Below, one piece after another: positions 53,515 to 63,958 of a stretch of 64,000 bases of DNA; positions within the stretch are counted from its first letter, which is position 1; the number at the start of each line of letters is the position of its first letter. This stretch comes from an uncultured Senegalimassilia sp. (GTDB lineage: Bacteria; Actinomycetota; Coriobacteriia; Coriobacteriales; Eggerthellaceae). The translations under genes and the position numbers were made by a program. The stretch spans positions 84,514 to 148,513 of the forward strand of contig NZ_CAKUAT010000004.1 of the NCBI RefSeq assembly GCF_934636665.1, read 5' to 3'. The notes under the pieces were generated by a model that saw only the letters and a list, made by a program, of their open reading frames with translations, was not told where the DNA came from and did not search any database.

Positions 53515-56190
53515 CTAACCAAGTTCGGCCAGCTGAGCCTCTACGCGGGCCAGCTGATCTTCGATCTCGGCAAGCTTGGCGCGGTCCTTCTCCACGATCT
53601 CAGGGGCAGCCTTTGCCAAGAAGCCCGGATTGGACAGCTTCTTGGAGAACTTGGCGGCATCGCCGGCCAGCTTCTTCTGCTCCTTGGCAAGACGGGTGCG
53701 CTCGGCATCGAAATCAACCATGCCGGTGAGCACGCTGTACACCTCGGCACCCTCGACCACCACAGCCGCGCTCTCGGCCGGCTTAGGCGCGCCAGCGGCA
53801 ACCGTGAACTCGGACACACGAGCCATAACGGAGATTTGCGAGGAAAGCTCCTCGAGCACGGATACGTTCTCGGGCTGAGCGTTCACCACAACCGCAAGCT
53901 CCTGCTTGGGGCTGATGCCGTAGCGAGCACGCGTGGAGCGCACGGCGCCAACGACGCCGCACAGCATGCCGACCGCGCGCTCGGCGTCGGGATTGATCCA
54001 AGACGCAAGCGTCTCAGGCTCGGGCCAATCCGCGACCATAAGCGCCGGCTTCTCGCCCTCGGCCTTGGGGAGGTGCTCCCAGATAGCCTCGGTCACGAAC
54101 GGCATGGCCGGGTGCAGCAAGCGAAGCGCATTGTCCAGCACGAACACCAGGTTGCGCTGCGTCTGCAGGCGCTCCTCGCCCTCAGCGCGCAGGCTGGCCT
54201 TGGAGAACTCGATATACCAGTCGCAAAACTCGTTCCAGAAGAAGTTGTGCAGTTCGCGCGCAACCTCGCCGAACTGATACGCGGACAGCCCCTCGGTGAC
54301 AGCCTTGGACAGGCGGGCCAAGCGGCTGAAGATCCACGCATCAGCTTGGGTGCGGGCCACGGGCTCGCCAGGAGTGAAGCCCTCCAGGTTGCCGAGCACG
54401 AAACGGCTGGCGTTCCAGATCTTCGTGACGAACGAGCGAGCCTGCTCGGTACGCGGGCTGTCGATAAGCTCGCGGGTCTTCTTATCGATGTTGGCGTCGA
54501 AGCGAACGTCCTGGTTGTTGGTGACCAGCGTGAGCAGGTTGAAGCGCATGGCGTCGGCGCCGTACTTTTCAATAAGGTCCATGGGGTTGACGCCGTTGCC
54601 CTTGGACTTGGACATGCGGGTGCCGTCCTTGGCCAAGATGGTGGCGTATATGACCACGTCATGGAACGGAATCTCATCCAGGAAGTACGTAGAGGCCATG
54701 ATCATGCGCGCAACCCACAGCGCGATGATGTCGCGGGCGGTGAACAGCGCGGCCGTGGGATGATGCCCCTTCAGAAGCTCCACGTTATCGGGCCAACCCT
54801 GCGTGGCGAAGGTCCACAGCTGGCTGGAGAACCAGGTGTCCAGAACGTCCTCGTCCTGGCGCACGTGATGGCCGCCGCACTTCGGACACACATCGACGTC
54901 CTCCATGAGTGCATCTTCCCAACCGCAATCCTCGCAGTAGAACACGGGGATACGATGGCCCCACCACAGCTGGCGGGAGATGCACCAGTCCTTAAGGTTT
55001 TCCATCCAGGTAAGGTAGGACTGCGTCCAGCGCTCGGGATGGAACTTGATGTTGCCGGAGGTGACGGCCTCGGTGGCCGGCCCCTTCAGCTTGTCGACGG
55101 CAACGAACCACTGCTCGGACAGCCACGGCTCCAATGCAGAGTCGCAACGATAGCAATGCATGACCGAGTGATGATGGTCCTCAACGTGATCGAGCAGGCC
55201 ATGCTCCTCGAACCACGCCACCACGGCCTCGCGGCATTCCTCGCGGCTCATGCCGGTGAACTGGCCATAGCCTTCCACGACGTGCGCCGTCTCGTCGAAG
55301 ATGTTGATCTTCTCCAAGCCGTGGCGCTCGCCCATGGCGAAGTCGTTGGGATCATGGGCGGGAGTGACCTTCACGAAACCGGAGCCGAAACCCGCATCGA
55401 CGTAAAAATCGGAGAAAATGGGAATCTCGCGATCCATGATGGGCAGCATGACCTTCGCGCCCACGAACTTATCTTTGTCGTGGTCTTTCGGGGATACGGC
55501 AACGCCCGTGTCGCCCAGCATGGTTTCCGGACGGGTGGTTGCGACCACGATGTATTCCTGGCCGTCGATAGGCTCGACCAGCGGGTAGCGCAGATGCCAC
55601 AGGTGGCCGTCTTCCTCTTTGTACTCGGCCTCATCATCGGCGATGGCCGTGGTGCAATGCGGGCACCAGTTCACGATGCGCTTGCCGCGGTAAATCAGAT
55701 CGTCGTGATACCAATCGCAGAACACCTTGCGCACGCCCTTGGCGTAATCATCGTCCATGGTGAAGTGCGGATCGGAGAAATCAACGGAGCAGCCCATGCG
55801 TTTGACCTGCTCAACGATGAATCCGCCGTACTCATTGGTCCAGTCCCAGCACGCATCGATGAACTTCTCGCGGCCGATCTCGCGACGCGAGATGCCCTCG
55901 GCGGCAAGCTTCTTGTCCACCTTGGTCTGCGTGGCGATGCCAGCGTGGTCCGTTCCCAGGATCCAGCGCGTGGAGCGGCCGCGCATGCGGTTGAAGCGCA
56001 CGAAGGTGTCCTGGATGGTGTCATCCATAGCGTGGCCCATATGCAGCTTGCCCGTGACGTTCGGCGGCGGGATGGTCACCGTGCAATCACCGACGCCGGC
56101 GCTGCGACGGTAGTAGTCGCCCTCAAGCCACTTGTCCAGCATGCGCTGCTCAACGGCGGCGGTATCGTAGGTTTTCGGCATTTCTTCCAT
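53515..56190 (-). CDS. valS: Valine--tRNA ligase
   Basis: Class I synthetase of 891 residues that charges tRNA-Val and edits mis-charged Thr. The HIGH motif is NVTGKLHMGHAMDD; the editing region shows VVATTRPETMLGDTGVAVSP; KMSKS appears as RMSKSKGN. The zinc-like CEDCGWEDALMEDVDVCPKCGG insertion and a C-terminal coiled coil (residues about 820-891, with DFDAERTRLAKEQKKLAGDAAK) are present. ATG 56190 lies one nt after the clpX stop; an internal ATG at 56181 is an alternative. Confidence 0.97.
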   Translation of the reverse strand: MEEMPKTYDTAAVEQRMLDKWLEGDYYRRSAGVGDCTVTIPPPNVTGKLHMGHAMDDTIQDTFVRFNRMRGRSTRWILGTDHAGIATQTKVDKKLAAEGISRREIGREKFIDACWDWTNEYGGFIVEQVKRMGCSVDFSDPHFTMDDDYAKGVRKVFCDWYHDDLIYRGKRIVNWCPHCTTAIADDEAEYKEEDGHLWHLRYPLVEPIDGQEYIVVATTRPETMLGDTGVAVSPKDHDKDKFVGAKVMLPIMDREIPIFSDFYVDAGFGSGFVKVTPAHDPNDFAMGERHGLEKINIFDETAHVVEGYGQFTGMSREECREAVVAWFEEHGLLDHVEDHHHSVMHCYRCDSALEPWLSEQWFVAVDKLKGPATEAVTSGNIKFHPERWTQSYLTWMENLKDWCISRQLWWGHRIPVFYCEDCGWEDALMEDVDVCPKCGGHHVRQDEDVLDTWFSSQLWTFATQGWPDNVELLKGHHPTAALFTARDIIALWVARMIMASTYFLDEIPFHDVVIYATILAKDGTRMSKSKGNGVNPMDLIEKYGADAMRFNLLTLVTNNQDVRFDANIDKKTRELIDSPRTEQARSFVTKIWNASRFVLGNLEGFTPGEPVARTQADAWIFSRLARLSKAVTEGLSAYQFGEVARELHNFFWNEFCDWYIEFSKASLRAEGEERLQTQRNLVFVLDNALRLLHPAMPFVTEAIWEHLPKAEGEKPALMVADWPEPETLASWINPDAERAVGMLCGVVGAVRSTRARYGISPKQELAVVVNAQPENVSVLEELSSQISVMARVSEFTVAAGAPKPAESAAVVVEGAEVYSVLTGMVDFDAERTRLAKEQKKLAGDAAKFSKKLSNPGFLAKAAPEIVEKDRAKLAEIEDQLARVEAQLAELG

Positions 56191-56191
56191 G

Positions 56192-57544
<1,353 letters not shown>

Positions 57545-57558
57545 CGAGATTATCGTTC

Positions 57559-58179
57559 CTATTCAGATTTGGCCATCGCCGCACGGGACGTGACGATACG
57601 GTCGACAAGGCCGTACTCGAGAGCCTGCTCGGCGGTCATGTAATTGTCGCGTTCGGTGTCGCGCTGGATGGTGTCCAGAGACTGACCGGTGTTATCGGCC
57701 AGGATCTTGTTCAGGCGCTGGCGGGTTTTCAGCATGAAGTCTGCCACGATAGCGATCTCGGTCTGCTGACCCTGAGCACCGCCGGAAGGCTGATGGATGA
57801 GCACCATGGAATTGGGCAGGCACAGACGCTTGCCCTTCGCGCCGTTGGACAGCAGCACGGCAGCCATCGACGCGCACTCGCCCAAGCAGATGGTGGAAAC
57901 GTCGCACTTGATGAAGTTCATGGTATCAAGGATGCCCAGACCAGCGGTCACGCTACCGCCCGGGGAGTTGATGTAGAGGCTGATGTCCTTTTCAGGATCG
58001 GCCGACTCCAGATGAAGCAGCTGCGCGACCACGGAGTTGGCCACCTGGTCGTCGATCTGCTCGCCCAAGAAGATGATGCGCTCGTTGAGCAGGCGGGAAT
58101 AGATATCGTAGCTGCGCTCGCCACGCGGCGACTGCTCCACAACGTAGGGGATCAGAGCAGAATGGGGGTTGAAACTCAT
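57559..58179 (-). CDS. clpP: ATP-dependent Clp protease proteolytic subunit ClpP
   Basis: The 206-residue serine protease forms a tetradecamer. The catalytic triad is visible: Ser104 in GECASMAAVLLS, His129 in MVLIHQPSGG, and an Asp in IQRDTERDNYM. ATG 58179 has GAGG upstream. Located between tig and clpX, as is typical. Confidence 0.97.
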   Translation of the reverse strand: MSFNPHSALIPYVVEQSPRGERSYDIYSRLLNERIIFLGEQIDDQVANSVVAQLLHLESADPEKDISLYINSPGGSVTAGLGILDTMNFIKCDVSTICLGECASMAAVLLSNGAKGKRLCLPNSMVLIHQPSGGAQGQQTEIAIVADFMLKTRQRLNKILADNTGQSLDTIQRDTERDNYMTAEQALEYGLVDRIVTSRAAMAKSE

Positions 58180-58290
58180 GTAAGCCTCGCTTCTCTTGAA
58201 AAGCCGCCGCAGCGGCCAAAAGGTTTGATAGCTATAGTGCGGCAACATGGCCGCGCGCGCAAGCGCTATGACGCATTCATGGAGTAACCA

Positions 58291-58340
58291 CAGCCCGCCC
58301 AGGCATGCGCACGATCACGCGCGCACCTCCTGGGCGGGCT
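58291..58340 (-). terminator. Strong hairpin between tig and clpP
   Basis: Thirteen-pair stem CAGCCCGCCCAGG / CCTGGGCGGGCTG with a 24-nt loop. There is no U run, so partial or factor-assisted termination is likely. Confidence 0.55.
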
Positions 58341-58361
58341 GAAAATGGCTGACAGCTTGTG

Positions 58362-59744
58362 CTATTCGGCGTCGTCGGCCTTGGCAGCCTTCTTAGCGGC
58401 CTTCTTGGCCGGCTTCTCATCGGCAGCCTTCGGCTGAACCTCGGTGACAACCGCCTTGTCCATCAAGTCCGTGACGGCCTTCGTGCGCAGCACGCCCTCG
58501 CGCACCATGTGCAGCTGGCCGTTCTTGCGCCAATCCTCTTCCAGGGCAGCCGGATCCTCGACGCCGGACTTCACGAACTCCATGGTGACGTCCGCATCGG
58601 AGACCTGCATGTCGAAATGACGGGCCCAAGCATCCAGAGCCAGGTCCTGCTTGACGTTGTCAGCGGCCTGCAGCTTGATGTCGTCCTTGAAGTTCTCGGC
58701 CTTCAGGCCCATCTGCTGCAGATAGGCGTCGAAGGACATGCCGGAAGCCTGCAGCTGCTGGAACAGCTCCTGCAAAAGGCTAGCCTCGGCGGCCTCGGCC
58801 ATGGCAGCGGGAACCTCGACATCCATGCGCTCGATGAGCTTATTCAGGCAAGCGCGCTCCTTCAGGCCCGGCAGCATGGACTTCTTCTGAGCGGTCAGGC
58901 TCTCGGCCAGGCGCGTGCGCAGCTCCTCGACGTTCTCGAAGCCCAGGGTCTCCTTGACCCACTCGTCGGTGACCTCGGGGAGGATCTTCTTGCGGACGGC
59001 CTTGACCTCGACGTCGAAGTGGATCTTCTCGGTCTTGTCCTTGAGCGCGCGCAGCAGAACGGGCGGGTTGGCCGGCATGTCCAGATCGAACTCTGCGGTC
59101 TGGCCCTTCTTCAGGCCCACCAGCTTCTCCTCGAACTCCTCGGGCAGAAGACCGGCACCCATGGTGTAGGGGCGCTCCTCGGTGGACAGGCTCTCAATGG
59201 CCTCGCCCTTGTCGTCGGTGGACTTCATGGCGATGGTCAGCTCGGAGTCGACCTTGACTTTGGTGTTGGCCGGAGCATCCTTGAACGTGAAGTAATGCTC
59301 GCGGAAGTGCTCGATCTGATCCTCGATCTCCTCATCGGTGGCCTCTTCGCCGGGAAGCTCGATCTCGACGGGCTCGTAGCTGTCCAGCTCGACCTCGGGC
59401 TTGCACTCGATGGTGAAGGTGTAGGAGTACTCCTTGCCGTCCTCGACCAGGCCGGGCTCCTCAGCGAACTCAGGCTTGCTGATCGGGAACAGGCCCTTTT
59501 CGTCGATGGCGATGGGGGAAAGGCCGTTCACCACTTCGTCGGCGACGGAGGCGCGGACGGCGTCCTTGCCCAGCGCGTTATCGATAATGGGACGCGGGGC
59601 CTTGCCCTTGCGGAACCCAGGGAAGTTGTACTTGTTAGCGAATTCCTTATACGTATTCTTGATACGGGCGTCGACGTCCTTGGCATCGAGGGTGATGGTC
59701 ACCTTCGCGCGGTTGCCCTCAAGAGCCTCAACTTTAGTTTCCAC
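58362..59744 (-). CDS. tig: Trigger factor
   Basis: Ribosome-bound folding factor of 460 residues with peptidyl-prolyl isomerase domain. The N-terminal ribosome-binding loop FPGFRKGKAPRPII is clear, as are the PPIase portion (residues about 150-245) and the helical C-domain. It ends in a Lys/Ala-rich tail (KPAKKAAKKAAKADDAE). The start is GTG 59744 (VETKVEALEG), since GGAGGAT lies seven nt upstream; the ATG at 59759 has no site. Confidence 0.96.
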   Translation of the reverse strand: METKVEALEGNRAKVTITLDAKDVDARIKNTYKEFANKYNFPGFRKGKAPRPIIDNALGKDAVRASVADEVVNGLSPIAIDEKGLFPISKPEFAEEPGLVEDGKEYSYTFTIECKPEVELDSYEPVEIELPGEEATDEEIEDQIEHFREHYFTFKDAPANTKVKVDSELTIAMKSTDDKGEAIESLSTEERPYTMGAGLLPEEFEEKLVGLKKGQTAEFDLDMPANPPVLLRALKDKTEKIHFDVEVKAVRKKILPEVTDEWVKETLGFENVEELRTRLAESLTAQKKSMLPGLKERACLNKLIERMDVEVPAAMAEAAEASLLQELFQQLQASGMSFDAYLQQMGLKAENFKDDIKLQAADNVKQDLALDAWARHFDMQVSDADVTMEFVKSGVEDPAALEEDWRKNGQLHMVREGVLRTKAVTDLMDKAVVTEVQPKAADEKPAKKAAKKAAKADDAE

Positions 59745-59996
59745 GTAGCTATCCTCCATCGTTACTTGCTCATAGGTGCTATAGCGCACCGACCTGTTAT
59801 TATGGCACATTCCACCCGTTCGATAAAGCTGAGGTCCCGCGTTCACGAACGAACCACGGAAACGCAAGGAGCGGCGCGCAATGGGACGCGCGAAAAGCAC
59901 CGCGCCGCTTGCCACATTTGCCTACCAAAACGAACCTGTTCAGGGTATCATAACTATGTCTGAAAACGCACACTCAACGCACCAGAGGAAATCATC

Positions 59997-60359
59997 ATGG
60001 CTTCCATCGAATTGAACATCCTGCAAGAGCGGGAACTTGGCCGCTTGCTTGATTACGAACGCGCAACCTGTACCGTTGACGGCGAGCTGGTCTATCGCTG
60101 CGCATTCCCGTTGCGCCCCGACGACGATCTGCAGCGCGAGCTTATCGAGCGAGGCGCGCTTGCCAAGCGCCCGGACGATCGCCGAGGCACCGTGGTAGCC
60201 ATCACCACCGACGGATACTCCTACTTCCCCGCAAAGCGCAAGGAACAGGAGGAGCGCAACCGCGACAAGCATCATGACACCCGACTTGTGGGGCTTTCGG
60301 CCTGCTTCGCAGCTGCATGCGTCATCATCGGCTTTTTGCTGGGCAGGTTCGTGGGATAG
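59997..60359 (+). CDS. Small tail-anchored protein of unknown function
   Basis: The 120-residue protein is not recognised. It has a soluble N-terminal part (residues 1-90: SIELNILQERELGRLLDYERATCTV, then a charged segment RPDDDLQRELIERG, then basic KRKEQEERNRDKHHD) and a C-terminal membrane helix (LVGLSACFAAACVIIGFLLGRFVG, about 97-120). Such tail-anchored design suggests a small membrane regulator. GAGGAA lies six nt before ATG 59997. It is divergent from tig and followed by a strong terminator. Its conservation is unknown to me. Confidence 0.75.
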   Translation: MASIELNILQERELGRLLDYERATCTVDGELVYRCAFPLRPDDDLQRELIERGALAKRPDDRRGTVVAITTDGYSYFPAKRKEQEERNRDKHHDTRLVGLSACFAAACVIIGFLLGRFVG

Positions 60360-60387
60360 CACGCAACCTCTTCTTCCATAGACGACC

Positions 60388-60410
60388 AAAGGGCGCCCAG
60401 GCGCCCTTTT
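60388..60410 (+). terminator. Terminator of the tail-anchored protein gene
   Basis: Stem AAAGGGCGCC / GGCGCCCTTT with a two-nt loop, followed by TTTTTC. It is 28 nt past the stop. Confidence 0.85.
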
Positions 60411-60643
60411 TCGTTGTCCCGCATCGTAAACCGACCCAGCAAAACGAACGTCGAGGACACCCCCGTCCGAACATGGATCTGCTTGGTCCCACGCTTTCGC
60501 GAACGTTTCGGACCTTGAAGGTTCGCAGCATCCGTCAAGACGGCCAGTTGCCCGCAAGACCGCAAAACCCGTATAAGGCCGCTCCGAGCTTCAAGCTCTT
60601 CACGCAAGGCGCATCCAAACGGCAAACCGTCTCCAATCGCAAA

Positions 60644-60667
60644 GAAGGGGCGCAAACGCGCCCCTTC
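60644..60667 (-). terminator. Terminator of sstT
   Basis: Ten-pair stem GAAGGGGCGC / GCGCCCCTTC; TTTGCG follows on the minus strand. Between 60411 and 60643 nothing else is visible. Confidence 0.7.
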
Positions 60668-60709
60668 GGAATATGCCAGGATGCTTGATCTCAGATTGCA
60701 GTTTCAACC

Positions 60710-61948
60710 TTATGCATCTGCACCGGGCTTGAAATCGCGACCCTCGCGACGCCACTGCATGTACTCGGCGGAAGCCGCGAACAGCACGTCGGTGGAGGAG
60801 TTGATGGCCGTCTCCACGGAGTCCTGGATAACGCCGATCACAAAGCCGATGCCGACGACCTGCATGGCGATATCGTTGCCGATGCCGAACAGGCTGCAGG
60901 CCAGCGGGATGAGCAGCAGGCTGCCACCGGCAACGCCGGAAGCGCCACAAGCGGATACGGCGGAAAGCGCGCCAAGGATGACCGCGGTGCCGAAGCCGAC
61001 CTGGATGCCCATGGTATGCGCAGCCATCATCGCCATAAGGGAGATGGTGACGGCAGCGCCGCCCATGTTGATGGTGGCGCCCAAGGGAATGGACACGGAG
61101 TAATTGTCCTTGTTCAGGCCCAGCTTCTTGCACAGCTCCATGTTCACGGGGATGTTAGCTGCGGAGCTGCGGGTGAAGAATGCCGTGACGCCGGAATCCT
61201 TCGTGCAACGCCACACCAGCGGATAGGGGTTCTTGCGGAAGCACGCGAACGCCAAAAGCGGGTTGGTCACGAAAGCAACCACGGCCATGGCGGCGAGGAG
61301 CACCAACAGAAGCTGACCGTACTCGGTGAAGATCTCAAGACCGTTGGTGCTGACCGAGGTGTACACCAAGCCCAGGATGCCGAACGGAGCCAGGGAGATG
61401 ATCCAACGCACAACCTGGGAAACCGCATCGGAGATAGCGGCGAAAACGTCCTTCACGCCGTCTTTGGCATGACGCAGAGCGATACCGAGGAGCACGGCCC
61501 AAGCAAGAATGCCAAGGTAGTTGGCATTGGTCAGGGCATCAACGGGATTGGATGCGATGGACAGCAGAAGCTTGGTGAACACCGATCCGATATCGGAAGG
61601 AGCCGCAGAGGTATCCTGTGCGGCGGCCAAGGTAAGCTCCACAGGGAACAGGGAGCTCATCAAAACGGCGACGAACGCCGCGATGAACGTAGCAGCCAGA
61701 TACAAGATCACGACCACCTTCATGGCACCGGCGCCCTTCGCATTGGCGAGCGCGCTGATGACCAAGAAGAACACCAGGATGGGGGCCACGCCTTTCAGCG
61801 CGGAGACGAACAGCGTCCCGAACATCTCGAGCACGTCGTTACCCGGCCAAAACACACCCAGCACGGCACCGATGACCAGGCCGACCAGAATGCGCTTGAT
61901 CAGGCTGATGTCGTTCCACTTCCGCCCGATCGCCTTCAAAGTTTCCAT
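60710..61948 (-). CDS. sstT: Serine/threonine:sodium symporter SstT
   Basis: The 412-residue transporter of the dicarboxylate/amino acid:cation symporter family imports Ser or Thr with Na+. It has about eight helices, the Ser-rich re-entrant loop FFTRSSAANIPVNMELCKKLG and the NMGGAAVTISLMA segment. The start is ATG 61948, with AAGGA ten nt upstream; the frame is open to 61993. Confidence 0.93.
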   Translation of the reverse strand: METLKAIGRKWNDISLIKRILVGLVIGAVLGVFWPGNDVLEMFGTLFVSALKGVAPILVFFLVISALANAKGAGAMKVVVILYLAATFIAAFVAVLMSSLFPVELTLAAAQDTSAAPSDIGSVFTKLLLSIASNPVDALTNANYLGILAWAVLLGIALRHAKDGVKDVFAAISDAVSQVVRWIISLAPFGILGLVYTSVSTNGLEIFTEYGQLLLVLLAAMAVVAFVTNPLLAFACFRKNPYPLVWRCTKDSGVTAFFTRSSAANIPVNMELCKKLGLNKDNYSVSIPLGATINMGGAAVTISLMAMMAAHTMGIQVGFGTAVILGALSAVSACGASGVAGGSLLLIPLACSLFGIGNDIAMQVVGIGFVIGVIQDSVETAINSSTDVLFAASAEYMQWRREGRDFKPGADA

Positions 61949-62012
61949 TTCAACCGTTCCTTCCCGCCTGCTTCCCCGCAAAAGAGAATGCAAGCTTCAG
62001 CATAAAGCAGCT

Positions 62013-62044
62013 GAGGGGAGCATGCATGCGTGCATGCTCCCCTC
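62013..62044 (-). terminator. Hairpin downstream of tRNA-Leu
   Basis: A perfect 14-pair stem GAGGGGAGCATGCA / TGCATGCTCCCCTC with loop TGCG. It starts four nt past the tRNA CCA end on the minus strand; weak T tract. Confidence 0.65.
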
Positions 62045-62047
62045 AAA

Positions 62048-62133
62048 TGGTGCGGGCGAAAGGACTTGAACCTTCACGGGGGTTGCCCACCAGAACCTAA
62101 ATCTGGCGCGTCTGCCAATTCCGCCACGCCCGC
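62048..62133 (-). tRNA. tRNA-Leu (anticodon TAG)
   Basis: An 86-nt class II tRNA with encoded CCA. Acceptor GCGGGCG / CGCCCGC; anticodon stem CCAGA-TTTAGGT-TCTGG gives TAG, reading CUA/CUN leucine codons; long variable arm and T-loop TTCAAGT are present. Confidence 0.96.
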
Positions 62134-62287
62134 ACGCCCATCTGCGCGATTTTGCGCCTAGCAATCATAGCAAAACCACGGGCTTGCGCGAGGGTCGATC
62201 AGCGGGTTATCGCCCTAAACGGCGGATTTAACCGGATAGAAACACGTAATGCGCCGAATAATGCGACGCATCACGGAAAACGAAAGC

Positions 62288-63814
62288 CTATTCTTCCAGC
62301 ACGGCGAAATAGTCAATGCCGCGCTTCTCAACCTTGATATCGGCTAAAGATGCGATGTACTGCCTCATTTGAGCGAACCCGTGGTCGCGAACCTTAAACG
62401 ACTTGAATGCGCTTCGCACAAGCTTGGACAGGTCCGCAACGCCGACCCCGTCGACACCCGCGTCGCGCACGGCATCGAAGATGAGCTGCTCGGGCGTCTG
62501 CCCCTGTGCCTGCTCCGGCCGTTGAGCACGCGAAGGCTTACGACGCTTGCGAGCCGATTTGGAGCCCCGAGCCTCGGGTTGAAGCGCGACCCCTTCCCCA
62601 TCCTCTTGTGCGGCAGATGCTTCGTCGGAGGCGGGCACGCGGTCGTCTTCGGAGGAGTCAGCCGATACGGCCGCAGGCTGCGCCCCATCGGGGGCTTCAA
62701 CGGCAGCTGCATCAACAGACACCGCCCCATCACGGGACGCGTCATCTGTCCGGTCGCGCTGGCCGCGCCCTTTCGCTCCTGCCTCCTCAGACGAGACAGC
62801 CTCTTCGACCTCGATCCCATCGGTCGATACAGGCTCGGCTTTATCCGATTCGCCGCCGAGGGCTTGCATCCGGTCGTCAGCGCTGCCGGCTTTCGAGCGG
62901 GACCTGCGGGATCGAGACCTGCGAGACCGACGCGGCTTATCGCCTTCTTGCGTTTCGGACGCGCCATCCTGCGAATCGACGGCGTTGTCGTCGGGTCGGC
63001 TTTCGGAATCAGCGGGAACCGCCGATCCCGTTCGCCCGTCGTCGACAGATTGGCCGCCAACGGATGCCGTGGAGCTTTCCGTCAGCTCCACCATCACGCT
63101 ATTGCCATCCTTGGTGACCTGGACGCTAGAGAACTCACCGAGCAGCTTCGTAAGCTGGTTGGTACCGTAGCTGCGCACATCAAAGTCGGGATAGCGTTTG
63201 AGAAGACGGCTGCCGACCTCACCAAGGCCCGTAGCCTTACCGTTATTCTGGTTGTCCGTTACGATATCGGCGACGGCGCGCTCGACCTGCTCGACGCTCG
63301 GGCCGCTACCCTGCCCCGCAGCCGAAGCTGCCTGGCCCCGATGCCCGCGCCGGGACGCTTTGCCGCCTTCGCCCACAAGCAGCTCAAGCGTGGTGAAGAT
63401 ATCGCACGCCTTGCGAAACGGAACGGGCGTCTTCTTCTCCCCCATGCCGATGACGGTCAGGCCGCTTTCGCGGATGCGGCTTGCAAGACGCGTGAAATCG
63501 CTATCGCTCGAAACGATGCAAAACCCCTCTACCGATCCGGTATACATGATGTCCATAGCGTCGATGATCATGGCAGAATCGGTAGCGTTTTTGCCCGTGG
63601 TGTAGCTAAATTGCTGAATGGGCGTGATCGAGTTCTCAAGTAGAGCATCTTTCCATTTCGCATGCAACGTGCTCGTCCAGTCGCCATAAATACGCTTATA
63701 GGTGATTGTGCCGTATTTCGATAGCTCGTCGGTGATCGGTTTGATGTACTTCGCAGAAACGTTATCCGCATCGATGATGAGCGCGAATCGTTTCTCAGAT
63801 GATTTGGAATCCAA
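62288..63814 (-). CDS. NYN-domain nuclease-like protein with two LOTUS/OST-HTH domains
   Basis: The 508-residue protein has a NYN/PIN-like domain (residues about 8-145) with the acidic metal residues in LIIDADN, DSAMIIDAMDIMYT and VSSDSDF; a LOTUS/OST-HTH domain (about 172-245: PSVEQVERAVADIV); a long disordered linker rich in Ser, Arg, Asp, Glu and Lys (about 246-435, including an RRSRSRRSRS segment); and a second LOTUS domain at the C-terminus (about 437-508). The design recalls eukaryotic MARF1/LOTUS RNA regulators and bacterial LabA-type proteins, so it may cut or bind structured RNA. The start is TTG 63814 (LDSKSSEKRF) because AAGGAG lies five nt upstream. The substrate is unknown. Confidence 0.88.
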   Translation of the reverse strand: MDSKSSEKRFALIIDADNVSAKYIKPITDELSKYGTITYKRIYGDWTSTLHAKWKDALLENSITPIQQFSYTTGKNATDSAMIIDAMDIMYTGSVEGFCIVSSDSDFTRLASRIRESGLTVIGMGEKKTPVPFRKACDIFTTLELLVGEGGKASRRGHRGQAASAAGQGSGPSVEQVERAVADIVTDNQNNGKATGLGEVGSRLLKRYPDFDVRSYGTNQLTKLLGEFSSVQVTKDGNSVMVELTESSTASVGGQSVDDGRTGSAVPADSESRPDDNAVDSQDGASETQEGDKPRRSRRSRSRRSRSKAGSADDRMQALGGESDKAEPVSTDGIEVEEAVSSEEAGAKGRGQRDRTDDASRDGAVSVDAAAVEAPDGAQPAAVSADSSEDDRVPASDEASAAQEDGEGVALQPEARGSKSARKRRKPSRAQRPEQAQGQTPEQLIFDAVRDAGVDGVGVADLSKLVRSAFKSFKVRDHGFAQMRQYIASLADIKVEKRGIDYFAVLEE

Positions 63815-63855
63815 TATGTCTCCTTTTGGGAATCTGCTCCCGTGGGCATGATGTG

Positions 63856-63922
63856 TCGTGCACATTGTACGACAGCACCGCAAGCCAGAACCGTCCCTAG
63901 GGGCCCGAAAGTACAATGCACG
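63856..63922. repeat. Inverted repeat with divergent TACAAT elements
   Basis: CGTGCACATTGTAC near 63859 and GTACAATGCACG (63911-63922) are nearly inverted copies about 40 nt apart. The minus-strand TACAAT may be the -10 of the NYN-LOTUS gene; the plus one faces right toward the terminator at 63931. Confidence 0.5.
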
Positions 63923-63930
63923 AAATCAGG

Positions 63931-63958
63931 ACCACCCGCATAGCGGGTGGTTTGCTCT
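63931..63958. terminator. Terminator near the right edge
   Basis: Nine-pair stem ACCACCCGC-ATA-GCGGGTGGT followed on the plus strand by TTGCTCTT. No plus-strand gene precedes it, so either it ends a minus-strand gene entering from beyond the window or a short RNA. After 63958 no feature is visible. Confidence 0.6.

Noticed and set aside
58359..59963. 534-codon plus-strand open frame opposite tig
   Set aside because: Leu/Gly-rich shadow of the Glu/Lys-rich trigger factor.
62048..62133. tRNA-Leu as an integration site for a mobile element
   Set aside because: No partial 3' tRNA copy or integrase gene is visible next to it.
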